64,000 nucleotides of DNA from Trileptium ribeirensis (lineage: Eukaryota > Nematoda > Enoplea > Enoplida > Thoracostomopsidae): the NCBI GenBank assembly GCA_030248225.1, contig JASANE010001776.1, positions 1 to 64,000 on the forward strand, in the 5' to 3' direction. A program made the translations under genes and the position numbers. Shown here in pieces: positions 11,848-25,800 of the stretch (positions are counted from its first letter, which is position 1; the number at the start of each line of letters is the position of its first letter). The notes beneath the pieces were generated by a model. That model had not been told where the DNA came from. It did no database searches and saw only the letters and a program-made list of their open reading frames with translations.

Positions 11848-13694
11848 GGCAAACTGCAGCTGCAAGCCTTGGAATATTTCAAGCATTCAGACTGCAATGA
11901 CAGAAATGTCAGTTTACGTATACATACTTGGGGTAGCTGAGATTCTTACTTCACTTTTAAGTTCGGAAGAATTCGCTGGCGGATCCAGAAAGTTAAGATA
12001 GGTTTTAGTGGATTTGGGTGGGAAGATGGGGGCTCGGACATAGACCCGTCCATCATTGCCCAGCACACGCTACTAGCATTTTTATATTTTTTATTTTATT
12101 AATTTTTTATGACCCCACTTAGGTGCGACATGGCGTGATTGCCCCCACCCTCTGGATGCGCTAGTTGAAGAACTCATGACGACATTTCATCACACCCAGG
12201 TGTTAACAAATTCTCCAAACCAAACAGAGACTTCTTACCGACAAGTTTTTCTTTCACCAATGTGCCTCTGTTGTGTCTTAAAAAAGTAGGTTTTATATAA
12301 ATTATACTTGCTCTTCACAACCTAGATCTCCGCTATGATCTGGCTTTTTCATGTAACTAACGCCCTCTCAAAAACAGAGTTGTACTCTAGTTACTAAACT
12401 AGTTGGTAGTCTGTTAGCATGAATATGTGCGTTTTATAAAATCTCTAAGTATATATCATAAAAAGAAGCGACAAAGATCAATAATATATGGCTAACAGAC
12501 TACTGTGCGAACAATGAGCTTTTTAAAGTCATAGTTCATTGCTCTAAAACTGACCTGAAAACGAGAACTCTCCAAAAGATAAAAAATATCAAATCAGTGC
12601 TCAGCCTTTAAAGCTTCTATGCATTGTTGTCTAAACCCACCTCATCTATAATGAGAAATCAATTGGCATTCGCCGGTCTCACTTCCCATGAAGTTTTACC
12701 GGAAAAAACTACCCAAAATTGAACCAGTTTACACAATTGACATATTCAAATGTTGTCCTGGAATTTAGGATTCTAAGTAGATCTCCAAAAAATAATCTGG
12801 ATGAACTTTTCTAGAACACTGAAACCATTATTAACGACAGCGCAAAGGCTACTCTGTAGGTTTCCAACGGTGATCAAAGGAAGGATCCGTTCAGGTGCTC
12901 AGGTATAATAATAATAGGGTATACGCTTCAGGCATATCAACACTAGTGCTGAAGTATAAAAATTAGACACACATACTTGGTGAAGTAAGATTGATACAAT
13001 TGTCATTTGAACAGAATCATTTATACACGAGTTGTCATTTAAGCACAGTGCATAGCACTGATAGAATAGACATTTTCACTTGGGTGTTTTTGGAGTTCAC
13101 TTAAGTTTTTTTGCTAAGAATATTGGTACTTTCAATTCATTTTGACTTCGGAAAACAAGTTAATTGAATTTAGTTAAGTGCCGAATTCGGTTAATAATGC
13201 TCCTGAATTGTCTTGAAATAAATAATAGACAACAGTAGATTGTCTATAGGGGCTAAAAGCACAGGAAATCGGTCGTTGCCGAGTTCACTACTCTGACATC
13301 GTCTTCACAATGCGCTTTGTTTTTGTGACTGTTGGAGTTTCATGACCGTACCACAAAAGTGTCTCTCTCGAAACTAAATTAGGCTAAGCCTCAGATTGGA
13401 GCTTCATTATTCTTAAATGTTCTATGTTAGATCTTATCCAATCTCAGGGTCCAAAACTATACCTTGGAAATTGCCTACGGTTATTGTGGTTATAGTCAGT
13501 AGTAACCAGTCCTGAAAATTGGGTGCTCGACGGAAATTGTATTTGTAGTCAAGCGGAACTTTCCCATCCCTCAAGACATATGTTGATAGTACAAGCTACC
13601 AACTGGGGTAGGTTCGCCGAAACCTTTGGCTTAGAGATACTTACATAATCGTTTAAAAATCCTAAGCAAGAGAACGTGCACAAGAATCAAAATC
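11848..13694. other. No recognisable gene
   Basis: AT-rich sequence without an open frame of note, with no tandem array and no terminal repeat pair that I can find. It lies upstream of the SLC5 gene, between two inverted-repeat elements. Confidence 0.55.
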
Positions 13695-14286
13695 GGTTCT
13701 TTTCCATTATCTCCCACAGCCCGCATTTGCCCAAGAATGGTCAGATTCTGGAAATTTTGGTGTTTTTGGGATTCTCGACACCTCCCCTGATCATTTAGAC
13801 AAAAAATTGAATTTTTAAAGTTTTAGATTTTTTTGGTCCCAGCGGTCCCCTTTTGGGAACCCAAAATTTTTTTCTTCAAAATTAAATTTTACCCACCATT
13901 CGACGCGGCTTGACGAGCCGAATCGAATGGTGATATCTTTAACGGGATCCAGTAACCGTATCTTAAGTTATCGCCAAAAATATTGGAAGCTGAGAGGCTC
14001 AGCAAATGAACAGTTATTGGCCATAACTTAGGATGCTTTTACCGGATTCTGTTATAAATAACACCATTACAGTGCAGCTCGTCAATCCGTGTCGAATTCA
14101 ATTGTTGAGAAAAAAATTTTTTGAGTTCCCAAGGGGACCCTTGGGACCCAAAACATCTAAAATTTTGAAAACTCATTTTTTTGGTCTAAATGATCAGGGG
14201 AGGTCTTGAGAATCAAAAAATACCAAATTTCCAGAATCTGACCATTTTTGGGCAAATGCGGGCTGGTGGGATAATGGAAAAGAACC
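13695..14286. mobile_element. Near-complete palindrome, about 590 bp
   Basis: The left arm (13695-13975) and right arm (about 14019-14286) are imperfect reverse complements. Examples are GGTTCTTTTCCATTAT with ATAATGGAAAAGAACC, and CAGCCCGCATTTGCCC with GGGCAAATGCGGGCTG. The tip carries a perfect small stem GCTGAG-AGG-CTCAGC (13989-14003). Almost the whole unit folds into one hairpin, as in palindromic MITEs. No coding sequence. It has a different sequence from the 10.8 kb element. Confidence 0.85.
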
Positions 14287-15344
14287 TCAAAATCAATCTC
14301 AATTTGTAGGCTTTACAGGAAATTTAGGTTTAAAATGAGCTGTCGGCCTTATCTACTACAATTAGGCTTATGGGTCACTTTTCTCGGCAATCTCATACAT
14401 GCCATCTATTTGTTGCTATTTAAAACGAAATTAATTGGAACTGAAATATAAAACATTTTTGGTCATTTATAATTTATCGCGGTGGTTTGAAACAACATAA
14501 ATTATACTCTCATGTCGTCTACTGGAAATTTTATTTTTGAATTTAATATTCGCATTTTTTCAGAATTTTTTCCGTTATATTGTAACTTACATAAATTTCC
14601 AACGATTGAAGTTGAGTCAATGCACAATTCGGTGACATTGTATAATGGAAGGCGACTGAAATTTACATTATTAGCATATTGACAGTGCTAGCTATTGCCA
14701 ATCTTGACAATATGAAAATCAGGTTTATCTATAATGTAATCTTTGGATATTTGTTTGTTGTTTAATTTTTATACTTAAATGGGCATATATTAGATATTGA
14801 GGTTCATGGGTTTTCTTAACGTAAATAGTTTAATAGTAATAATGGTAAAATAGGTTGGCAGTAAGTTAGTGACCTTAATTGTGAAATGGTTACCGTTCAA
14901 CTCAACTTTTATTAAAAAATATATTGCATTGGGACATTGGAAAAGCTTATACCAATTAAACTGTAGTTGAAAAGATTATTTCGTACCTGGATACGCGAAG
15001 TTTTCTGCAGAAAACAGTTCAATGTCGCATTGGTAGTGTTTACAGTCTGACCTGAAAACAGTTATGTAATAACTGTCAAACTCCTATAGCAGATTGTAGC
15101 AATACTGCAATATATTTAGATCTGGTGGATGGTCGCCTTTGAGGTCTATCAATAAACATTGACGTATAAGTTTAATAGTAAACATATATATTATATGTTT
15201 AATCAAAAATTAGTCGACGCTTAACTAACCCTTTCTTGCAAACACTGTCCAAATAGATTCAGCATACATTGTAAGTTTGTTGCATGCTGTATGTTTGTTA
15301 GGAGTTTATGTTGTGGGATTCCTTAAGCAACATTGCAACACCTC
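14287..15344. other. No recognisable gene
   Basis: Very AT-rich stretch between the palindrome and the SINE-like copy. I see no open frame, array or RNA gene. Confidence 0.55.
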
Positions 15345-15455
15345 TTAGATAGCTAATTGATTAGCGCGCTCAGCGTTCTTCCGTAAAGCCCGGATTTGAT
15401 CTCTGGCGCTTGCTTGAATTTGTCAAACATTGCACGATACACATACATGGGCGAG
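15345..15455 (+). mobile_element. tRNA-derived SINE-like copy
   Basis: The head resembles a tRNA D-arm/A-box (TAGCTAATTGATTAGCGCGC, 15351-15370) and is followed by a worn B-box-like GGATTTGATCTC. The tail, TTGAATTTGTCAAACATTGC and on through ACACATAC, matches the copy at about 17985-18095 (reverse strand) and, more loosely, the one at about 58460-58575. A tRNA-like head joined to a shared unrelated tail in three places is the hallmark of a SINE family. It is too diverged to be a working tRNA. Confidence 0.6.
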
Positions 15456-15549
15456 CTCCGATGTCACAGAGGGTGATAGTGGGTGCTACTGGGGAAAGTC
15501 TTCCGTACGAGGATAAGGTGGTCGGAATGGGAGTCCTGAGGGGGGCTAA

Positions 15550-15690
15550 ATTGTTCAAATTTTTTGGGACTCGGAATTGTACAAAATTTTCCCTCGATTT
15601 TTGCAACTTTTCGCCAATTTAACAAATTTTTCCTGATTTCTCTCAATTTTTCAAAAATTTTGCCAATTTTAACCGCAAACATTGCACGTG
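15550..15690 (-). repeat. A-rich quasi-periodic island 1
   Basis: On the reverse strand this is a run of near-repeats of about 11-12 bases built from AAAATTGGCAAAATTT-like words. The same texture recurs at 29965-30120, 44530-44680, 59205-59290 and 63830-63960. There is no exact unit, which distinguishes it from the tight arrays elsewhere in the window. Flanks are GC-richer. Confidence 0.5.
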
Positions 15691-15699
15691 CGTTTTGGC

Positions 15700-16680
15700 G
15701 TGGGTGCGGAAATTCAGGGGGTTAGGCTGCATCTCAAGAGAATCGGTGAGGCACCGAAGTACGGGTCCGAACCTCAGGGGAATAATCCCCGTGTCGCCCT
15801 GTGACCATGCAAACGACACACACGTTCGTTCAAAATCACGATACGTACGTAACCCTTAGATGTTGGTTATAGCCGAATATATATTTAAATCAGAAAGTTC
15901 CAGCGGTGTGGTATAATTCATTTGCTATACAGTAGCGAACGTAAAAGGCCGGCCGGGCGACGACCCATAATTGGTGATCGACGGTTTTCGCCACTGTTAA
16001 CGGCAGGACTGCTGTTGACGCCGGCCGGGATTTGTGGCCGTTAACAGAAATTTGTTAACGGCCATCCGCTGGCCATCGGCTGTGACAATCTTGGGCCGGC
16101 GGGTCGTTTAACGGCACACGGTGAGTTTCTCGACCGTTTGCCGCACTAGTTCTGACCAACCACAAACGTTTGTTCTAGCGTTGACTAGAAATGTAGAGTT
16201 TTCGAAAATTCGCGAATTTCAAAAAATACCAATGTATAATTATTTGGGGTTGTCATTGTAAAAAATATATTGGAAACTATATATGTAATTATGTTTTTAT
16301 AAAATTTTTTATAGCTTATGCTGATGTTGATGTTGAAGGGTAGGAGTTATGAATATTTACTAAACAATTTATCAAAAATTTTTTTTTGTTAAAATTATAG
16401 AATATTAGGTCCTAAAATATAAATAACAATATAACTAAAGTCATTGTTAAATACATTTCAGCCAAATTTAGAAATATGGATTAAGTTTATAACTTTGCAT
16501 TGCTCTTACTTATTCCTAGTGTTGTGCTTATTTAATTTTAGTAGCTAAAAGCACACGGCAAATTTTAGCATACGAATTGTCCGAAATTATTTTTTGTGTG
16601 CCAGAATTTCAAGATTCACACTCCAACGGTCCTTTTAAGGTATTAGTGAAGTTTAATTTGAAAACAAAAATCATATTGCC
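15700..16680. other. Upstream region of the SLC5 gene
   Basis: 15930-16110 is GC-rich with repeated GGCCGG, CCGGCC and GTTAACGG words and short inverted pairs such as GTTAACGGC/GCCGTTAAC. 16200-16680 is AT-rich. The SLC5 promoter probably lies here, but no TATA box or initiator stands out, so none is called. The 5' UTR cannot be delimited. Confidence 0.45.
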
Positions 16681-16894
16681 ATGCCCAATTCCACATCACT
16701 ATCATCATCGTCATCATTTGCAATTGCTGACTATGCCCTGTTTGGCTCAGTATTGATCATTTCGTTTCTGATCGGTGTTTATTATGCGATTCGTGCACGT
16801 CAGACGAAAGCATCGAACGATGAATTTCTTGTCGGTGGACGCAATTTGCCAGTATTACCGACTTCGTGCTCTTTGTTGACCAGTTTCGTGTCGG
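16681..16894 (+). CDS. SLC5 exon 1 (residues 1-71)
   Basis: Begins at the ATG at 16681, the only in-frame start giving a short serine-rich N-terminus (residues 3-13) before TM1. It encodes TM1 and the conserved [12 protein letters not shown] region with TM2 start SLLTSFVSG. The donor GTAAAT follows 16894 after the first base of a glycine codon (phase 1). Confidence 0.95.
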
Positions 16895-19800
16895 GTAAAT
16901 AACTTTACTGATCCTAATTGGTGTAAGATTATGATGTAAAACCGTGCTATAAATATGTCTGTATCGATCGATTTATACTAAAGACTATAATAGCATCAGT
17001 TTGAATAAGTTGCTTAACCCTCGTTGTATGTACGATAAGTCGTGCTTAAAAAATTAGATGTCGAAAGACGAGCGTAACTAATGAGACAGCAATAAATATT
17101 GGGGCTGTCGACATTTATTGACTGTCGTGGAGTCGTTGATGGCGTCCGGAATTGCCGACACAGCACATCAATTTTTGACATTGGAGCATGACAGTCAGTA
17201 GGATATCGTTCACTTATATGAACATTTGAGCTCGCCGTTCATGTCCTAATCATTTGTAGTCGGACAATCAGTCAGCCGGTCAGTCTCAGCGCGACAAGAT
17301 CAAGGCATAGAAGTGCACAAAGACGGTAAAGCGGGCGATAAAATGTGTTGTTCTAAATAAGTAGGTTAGAATGAAATGGTTCTACTTCCCCAATTGTTGA
17401 AAGCCACAGTAATATGTACTTACACATTTTTTCGTGACAACTACTCGAGGATAACTTGTCAGATAGTTTGTCTTCAGCAACGTTTTTATTACTGCAGCTT
17501 TTAACGAAAAATAAAAGCCGAACTGAAACACATCGCAGCAGCAAACTGTCAAACTGGGCATTTGTTAATTGTTGCGTTGCAACGCATTAGTGTAACTATA
17601 AACTGCGTCATCTGTGCTCATAGAAGGTAGCAGGGTTATTATTTCGGCCCTATTTACTTGCTCCTTTTTTGAATGCTGCATCCATTCCCAGATCCCCCTC
17701 TCCCGAATGCGCACAGAGAATTTTTGCAATTATAAGGAAATTATGGTTTAATTTGAGGAGAATCATTAGATTATAAGTTGAAAATGCATGAGTATGTGCC
17801 GTTTTTGACATTTCGCACCCCCGCACCCCCCTCCCGCCGGAATCAGTTGCTCCCGGCCCGTGGACTTTGGACATGTATTACTTAATGAGTACATTACTGA
17901 TGTTGCAAAATAATTCAATACCTTTAATTTTTTGTTCATTTTGAAAACTTTTACCATGTTTACATCCTTGATGATCAAATTTTAGTTTGTGTGTCGTTCA
18001 ATATTTGTCAAACTCAAGTCGCCGCCACGAATCGAACCAGGCGAGGTGTTTAACGACAGCGGCGAACGCAGCGTTTGAGTTATGTGGAGTTCTCATGGAA
18101 CGTTGCAAAGTATATATGAGCATTAGAACGCACGTATATGCATACACCTTACGCCAAACTCAAAACGTCCTAATTCCCGCTGCTGCCAGTTGACATCGTT
18201 GGGCTTGAGAAGTTTTAATATGTGTATACAGTTGGCTCCAATTTGTAAGTCACGACTTTTTCAGCAATCTCGCTTCTTACCTATCGTACAGAAATATTTA
18301 CAATAGGCAGTGCGTTTGAATAGGTTATTGTCGGTGCAATGATTTCGGCAGCGTTTGCATCGATTATCATTTTTCCACAATTTTTTAGGAATCGCGCTTC
18401 TTGCCTATCCTGCAGAAATATATACAATGGGCAGTGCGTTTGACTGGGTTACTGTCGGTGCAATGATTTCGGCAGCGTTTGCATCGATTATCATTTTTCC
18501 ACAATTTTTTTGAGCAATCGCGCTTCTTGCTTATTCTGCAGAAATATATACAATGGGCAGCGCGTTTGACTGGGTTACTGTCGGTGCAATGATTTCGGCA
18601 GCGTTTGCATCGATTATCATTTTTCCACAATTTTTTAGGAATCGCGCTTCTTGCCTATCCTGCAGAAATATATACAATGGGCAGTGCGTTTGACTGGGTT
18701 ACTGTCGGTGCAATGATTTCGGCAGCGTTTGCATCGATTATCATTTTTCCACAATTTTTTAGGAATCGCGCTTCTTGCCTATCCTGCAGAAATATATACA
18801 ATGGGCAGTGCGTTTGACTGGGTTACTGTCGGTGCAATGATTTCGGCAGCGTTTGCATCGATTATCATTTTTCCACAATTTTTTTGAGCAATCGCGCTTC
18901 TTGCTTATTCTGCAGAAATATATACAATGGGCAGCGCGTTTGACTGGGTTACTGTCGGTGCAATGATTTCGGCAGCGTTTGCATCGATTATCATTTTTCC
19001 ACAATTTTTTTGAGGAATCGCGCTTCTTGCTTATTCTGCAGAAATATATACAATGGGCAGCGCGTTTGACTGGATTACTGTCGGTGCAATGATTTCGGCA
19101 GCGATTGCAGCGTTTATCATTATTCTACAATTTTTTTCAGGAATTGCGCATCCTGCCTATCCTACAGAAATATATACAATGGGCAGCCCGTTTGACTGGG
19201 TTACTGTCGGTGCAATGATTTCGGCAGCGTTTGCATCGATTATCATTTTTCCACAATTTTTTTGAGGAATCGCGCTTCTTGCTTATTCTGCAGAAATATA
19301 TACAATGGGCAGCGCGTTTGACTGGATTACTGTCGGTGCAATGATTTCGGCAGCGATTGCAACATATATCATTATTCCCCATTTTTTTCAGGAATCGCTC
19401 TTCTTGCCTATCCTGCAGAAATATATACAATGGGCAGCGCGTTTGCTTGGGTTACTCTCGGTGCAATGATTTCAGTAGCGATTGCAGCGTTTATCGTTAT
19501 TCCCGTATTTTACAATATCAAATCGATTAATCTTTATCAATATTTGGAAACTCGTTTTGAATCGAAGCTTCTTCGCTTTTTTGGATCGCTCAATTTCACA
19601 CTGAGTAAGTATACTATCCAAGAGTCCATGATCAACCCTTGAAGATGTTTTTGACACTTATACTATATTATATGCGACAATTGATGCAAAAATTGCCACC
19701 GTTATCCCAATCACGCATCATAATGTGGTGTGTCATAAGTGTCGCACTCTTCTTCAGTAATCCTTTATGGACTGTTTCGTTGGCTTTTAGTGGTTTGTCA

Positions 19801-22800
19801 GGCGATTGATTTTCGAAATATACTTATCAAAGCGTGCAAAGCTTGTGGGTTTCGTTTAAGCAGGTAAAGATCGTGAATGTTTCCCAAACTGTTGTGTCAC
19901 ATGATCAACACTATGATCAATTGTACAAAAGTTTGCATTAACCAGGCTCTGACTTTGGTGTCGAATTATGTCAGAATGTGTACAGTGTTCCACCATCAAA
20001 ACGGGCATAAATTGTCAGATAATTGTTTTTCGAAATATTCTCAACACACCAGGCAAAGACTTGTGGGTTTCGTTTAAGCGGGTAAAGATCGTGAATGTTT
20101 CCCAAACTGTTATGTTACATGATGACCAACATGAGCTACAAAAGTTTTCATCAACCAAGCTCTGATTTTGTTGTCGAATTATGTCAAAATGTGTACAGTG
20201 TTCCACCGTCAAAACGGGCATAAATTTACTGCTATCGTTTAGATGTTTGAAAACTCTGAATGTTATAAAGCTGCTGTGATACCTTTCTTTTAAAAATCAC
20301 AAACAAGACTCGTTATGCAAAAGTCAAATAACGCAAAGCTTGTTTTCGTCAATCAATCTTTGAATATGTTGTCGACCTTTGTCAAACTGCGCACTGCATC
20401 GCAAAATGCATGTTAACAATACACAATGCTGTTTATGGACCCTCATCATACTACTGTTGTAGAATTCTAAAATTAAGTCAAAAAAATTGTGTTTGAAACG
20501 TTTTAATCGTTCAGTGGATATTACATACAATGACGGTTCGTCAAGTAACATGTTCAACTCGGCTACAATTGTTTATTACGCAGAATTTGTGGTTAATATT
20601 CAATAAAATTATTTCAAAAGCAGTCTAATATAAAATTTTATAAAATTCTGCATTTATTGTGGTTTAGGCTTTCAAAAGGTGCGGTATCGACTACGCATTA
20701 TCACAAATTCGCGACAGCGCTAAAAATTTGCCGCAATCACAAATTTATGGTCGTGGGTAAAAACCGTTGCTTCGTTGACACTGTGTGAAGTCGGTGCACA
20801 CACTTTGCTGTGAATGCTGCTTAATCAAAAATATTTCCTTATATTCACAATAACACGATTTACAAATTACTGTGACACATTTCTTTTAGCTGTGACATTT
20901 TTTCCTAGACTTGTGAAATTGGACTTCACATCAGCATGCATGGAAACCGATGTATTTATTATCGGTAGCATGTTATATTAACATGGCAAGCTGGTCTTTG
21001 CCCCAAACAGGGGCACAACACGCGCTATTCGGAGTTGAGAACGCCCCAAAGCGCAGTACGCCGGTCAAAAGTGGAGGTTGTGGGCGCCATGTCAAAATTG
21101 GGTAGGCCGACTTAGCGCGCCCTCTTTTTTTCTAAAACTAAGGGGTATTGGCCTCCTCCCGCCCCTCGCGGGCTGCGTCCCTGATAAGCCCAATAAAAAG
21201 CTAGGGGGGAGGCGAAAAGAGAAATTTGAGATGGCCGTCTCATGGCAGCCCTGTTTTTATCGATATGCTCACTGTATTTCCACCGGATTATGTATTCTAA
21301 CCGTTTTCATAAATCCGTAAAATTTTATGAATTGCACAATTTTAGTGCACGAAAAACTACTGCAACACATTTCTCTTGAAAAATATGGTAACGTCCATAT
21401 CTCAACTTCCAGGTTTGGTTTATGACTGCCAAACTTAGCATGTCAAGTTTCGATAGAATTCACCTCACCATAGCTATTGCCAGCTTACAAAATGCTATTA
21501 CTGTATGTCTTATTTATTTTTAGGCACTTTTGTTTACATGGCAGTTGTACTATATACACCATCAGTTGCATTGGCTGCGGTAACAAACGTTTCGACATGG
21601 ATCTATATCGTTATTGTCGGCATTGTTTGTACACTCTATACAACCATCGGCGGTCTGAAAGCGGTTATATGGACAGATACATTTCAGGTATACACTTTTA
21701 ATGAATTTACTAAATATACTGAATCAACTCCAAAATATATCCAGCAGAACGCGGATTGTCTAAGTATGTGCAACGCATTATTCTTGTCTAATTGCTAGGA
21801 CTGTTGAATTAAAATTGTTAAGTGATTTTGGCTCGGTAAAAATTATTGACATCGATATCATATGGTCATGCCAAACCGTTTATGATTAAACTCTTGAAAG
21901 ATTCATAATCGGAGCACAAAACTGCGGAGTTTCAATTATGATTTTAGAAGATCATTATGCATTTTAGTGCAATTACTCTAATGTTAAAACAATAGTTGAC
22001 ATCGGTGATAATCTCAAAGTATTCGAATCTGAAGCAGTCTGTGCAAGGGTGTATAAATTGCAATTAAAAGCGGCAGTGAAACGATTGAGATTGTGTATTC
22101 CGCCAAAAATGCCTTACACGGAGGTAGGCTTATAATAACACATTCCACGTTTGTATTAACAATGTCTTTGATATTTGAAACAATAATTTTAGATTTTAAT
22201 AGCTGAGTTGTGCAGACAGCCGAAACGGTTCTAAATAAACGGGCAAACTCACATAAAACAAGTATAAGGAAGCAAGCTAATACGAAACAAATATTGGTGA
22301 AGGGGTTAAGCTAAAATATAACACATTTTGGGTTTGCTAAGATAAAACTCATCTGAGAGAGGAAGACAAGCTAAGACAAACACATATCAGGCAGGGGACG
22401 AGCTAAGGTAAAACACATAACAAAGCCTCATTCCCAGGTTGGAAAATCTTATTACTAAATAAAAACATTATCTCCGTTTATTTGAAGGATGGCCAACAGA
22501 AAGGAGACTGTTGTCCTCTGATTCTGTGGAGGGGCAGCCATTTACTTTATCAAGAGGTGGCAGAGCAGCGGACGTACCCTCCAACTTGATTTTAGGCGGT
22601 TCCTGCCACCTCATCTCTCCCTGTTCCAGAGTCTCAGAAGTTTTAATTATTATTCTAGGCGATGGTCATGTTTGTCGGGGCAATCGTTCTAATGTCGAAA
22701 GGAATAGCCGATAGCGGTGGTATTGGAAGGGTATTAGATAAAGCAAAACGTCTCGGACGTCTAGATGGTTTTATAAATATCGATCCAGATCCATTTCAGT

Positions 22801-25800
22801 ATATGACTCTTTGGACAGCGTTGGTGGGAAGTATTTTTTATTTTATGGGTAATTACTTTCAACTAGCTAATACGTTTTGGCACATATTGTATCTTTTGAT
22901 TTTTCAGGTTTTGTACCGCAGAACTGTAAATGATGAAATATTTAGATTATCATAAAATAACTATTACATGATAATATTGAGATACTAGCTAATACGTTTT
23001 GGCACATATTGTATCTTTTGATTTTTCAGGTTTTGTACCGCAGAACTGTAAATGATGAAATATTTAGATTATCATAAAATAACTATTACATGATAATATT
23101 GAGATACTAGCTAATACGTTTTGGCACATATTGTATCTTGATTTTTCAGGTTTTGTACCGCAGAACTGTAAATGATGAAATATTTAGATTATCATAAAAT
23201 AACTATTACATGATAATATTGAGATACTAGCTAATACGTTTTGGCACATATTGGATCTTTTGATTTTTTAAGTTTTGTACCGCAGAACTGTAAATGATGA
23301 AATATTTACATTATCATAAATTAACTATTACATGATAATATTGAGATACTAGCTAAGACGTTTTGGCACATATTGTATCTTTTGATTTTTCAGGTTTTGT
23401 ACCGCAGAACTGTAAATGATGAAATATTTAGATTATCATAAAATAACTATTACATGATAATATTGAAATACTAGCTAATACGTTTTGGCACATATTGTAT
23501 CTTTTGATGTTTCAGGTTTTGTACCGCAGAACTGTAAATGATGAAATATTTAGATTATCATGAAATAACTATTACATGATAATATTGAGATACTAGCTAA
23601 TACGTTTTGGCACATGTTGTATGTTTTGATTTTTCAGGTTTTGTACCGCAGAACTGTAAATGATGAAATATTTAGATTATCATAAAATAACTATTACATG
23701 ATAATATTGAGATACTAGCTAATACGTTTTGGCACATATTGTATCTTTTGATTTTTCAGGTTTTGTACCGCAGAACTGTAAATGATGAAATATTTAGATT
23801 ATCATAAAATAACTATTACATGATAATATTGAGATACTAGCTAATACGTTTTGGCACATATTGTATCTTGATTTTTCAGGTTTTGTACCGCAGAACTGTA
23901 ATGATGTTCATAGTATCGCTAACGGCACAAATCATAACTGTAAATGATGAAATATTTAGATTATCATAAAATAACTATTACATGATAATATTGAGATACT
24001 AGCTAATACGTTTTGGCACATATTGGATCTTTTGATTTTTTAAGTTTTGTACCGCAGAACTGTAAATGATGAAATATTTACATTATCATAAATTAACTAT
24101 TACATGATAATATTGAGATACTAGCTAAGACGTTTTGGCACATATTGTATCTTTTGATTTTTCAGGTTTTGTACCGCAGAACTGTAAATGATGAAATATT
24201 TAGATTATCATAAAATAACTATTACATGATAATATTGAAATACTAGCTAATACGTTTTGGCACATATTGTATCTTTTGATGTTTCAGGTTTTGTACCGCA
24301 GAACTGTAAATGATGAAATATTTAGATTATCATGAAATAACTATTACATGATAATATTGAGATACTAGCTAATACGTTTTGGCACATATTGTATCTTTTG
24401 ATTTTTCAGGTTTTGTACCGCAGAACTGTAAATGATGAAATATTTAGATTATCATAAAATAACTATTACATGATAATATTGAGATACTAGCTAATACGTT
24501 TTGGCACATGTTGTATGTTTTGATTTTTCAGGTTTTGTACCGCAGAACTGTAAATGATGAAATATTTAGATTATCATAAAATAACTATTACATGATAATA
24601 TTGAGATACTAGCTAATACGTTTTGGCACATATTGTATCTTTTGATTTTTCAAGTTTTGTACCGCAGAACTGTAAATGATGAAATATTTAGATTATCATA
24701 AAATAACTATTACATGATAATATTGTTTGTTATGTTAAACTGGCTAACACAACACAATTTTGAAATGAATACGATTATGACGGATGGCACCATAACGATT
24801 AGCCCACACTAGATTACTATAAAGTCACCTGTTTTATATGAACAAAATTGATTGCAAAGCCATAGCTCAATTTTATCTAATGTTATACCCGTTAAATTTA
24901 CCCTAGGTAATAGCAACCATTAATTGTGCCTCTGCTGCCACGTAACGTTTGAGCAAACTAAACAGCTGGTACAGCAATCTTTATGATATTTTCCGTTGTT
25001 GATTGCAAAGCCATAGCTCAATTTTATCTAATGTTATAACCGTTAAATTTACCCCACGTAATAGCAACCGTTATTGTGCCTCTGCTGCCGCGTAACGTTT
25101 GAGCAAACTAAATAACTGGTACAGCAATCTTTATGATATTTTCGGTTGTTGAACAAACTAAAAAGACGTTTGGGTTAAGGATAAAATGTGATCCAAATCT
25201 CTTTTCAATTGTGTAGTATTTTTTGACGGTTTGCTGGCTGTAGCCGCGAAATTCGGTTATCTACCTTTCTGTGTTTATTTGTTGCAATATTGTTCAGGTT
25301 TATTGTTGTTAATTACTTTATCCCAGCTCTAAATGATTAAGATTATATTATCTGAAGCGTTTCAAACTTCTTTGAAAAAACCCGAACCCACAGTTCAAGT
25401 GACCCAAAATGTAATGCACGACACGTTTATTAAAAGGTAGCCGAGTGGTCTATCGTGCAGTCCCGTCCAACCAATCCAGAAGGTTGATAATCAGCTCCAG
25501 CCGGCACCTGAATTTTCACATTTGGACTGGTTTTTTGTTCCAAGCAAATAAATTATGCTCCTAGCGTATAAAATCAATATGGGATTAATATGGCAATAAG
25601 AAAAGGTGATTGACCATCGTACTATGTGGTTTATTCTATTGGTATGAATTGACAAACAAATTAATTTATGTACCAAACTCAAGACTATGTATGTTCAGAA
25701 TTATTAACGAGCAGATCTATAGGGGTATACACAACTATATAACAGGTTTCAGGTTAAACGTTGTTCCTTAAATTGTTGAAACCCAACGATCCCTGCTTAC

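Larger units (their letters stand above)
16895..19391 (+). other. SLC5 intron 1
   Basis: About 2.5 kb. It holds a SINE-like copy on the opposite strand (about 17985-18095) and, at its 3' end, nine tandem partial copies of exon 2 with their splice acceptors (18258-19391). The rest (16900-17980) shows no gene; the small frames there have no family resemblance. Confidence 0.85.

Noticed and set aside
18385..19430. Repeated reverse-strand cysteine-rich frames ([12 protein letters not shown])
   Set aside because: These are antisense shadows of the exon 2 array; the sense strand encodes the SLC5 peptide and explains the conservation.
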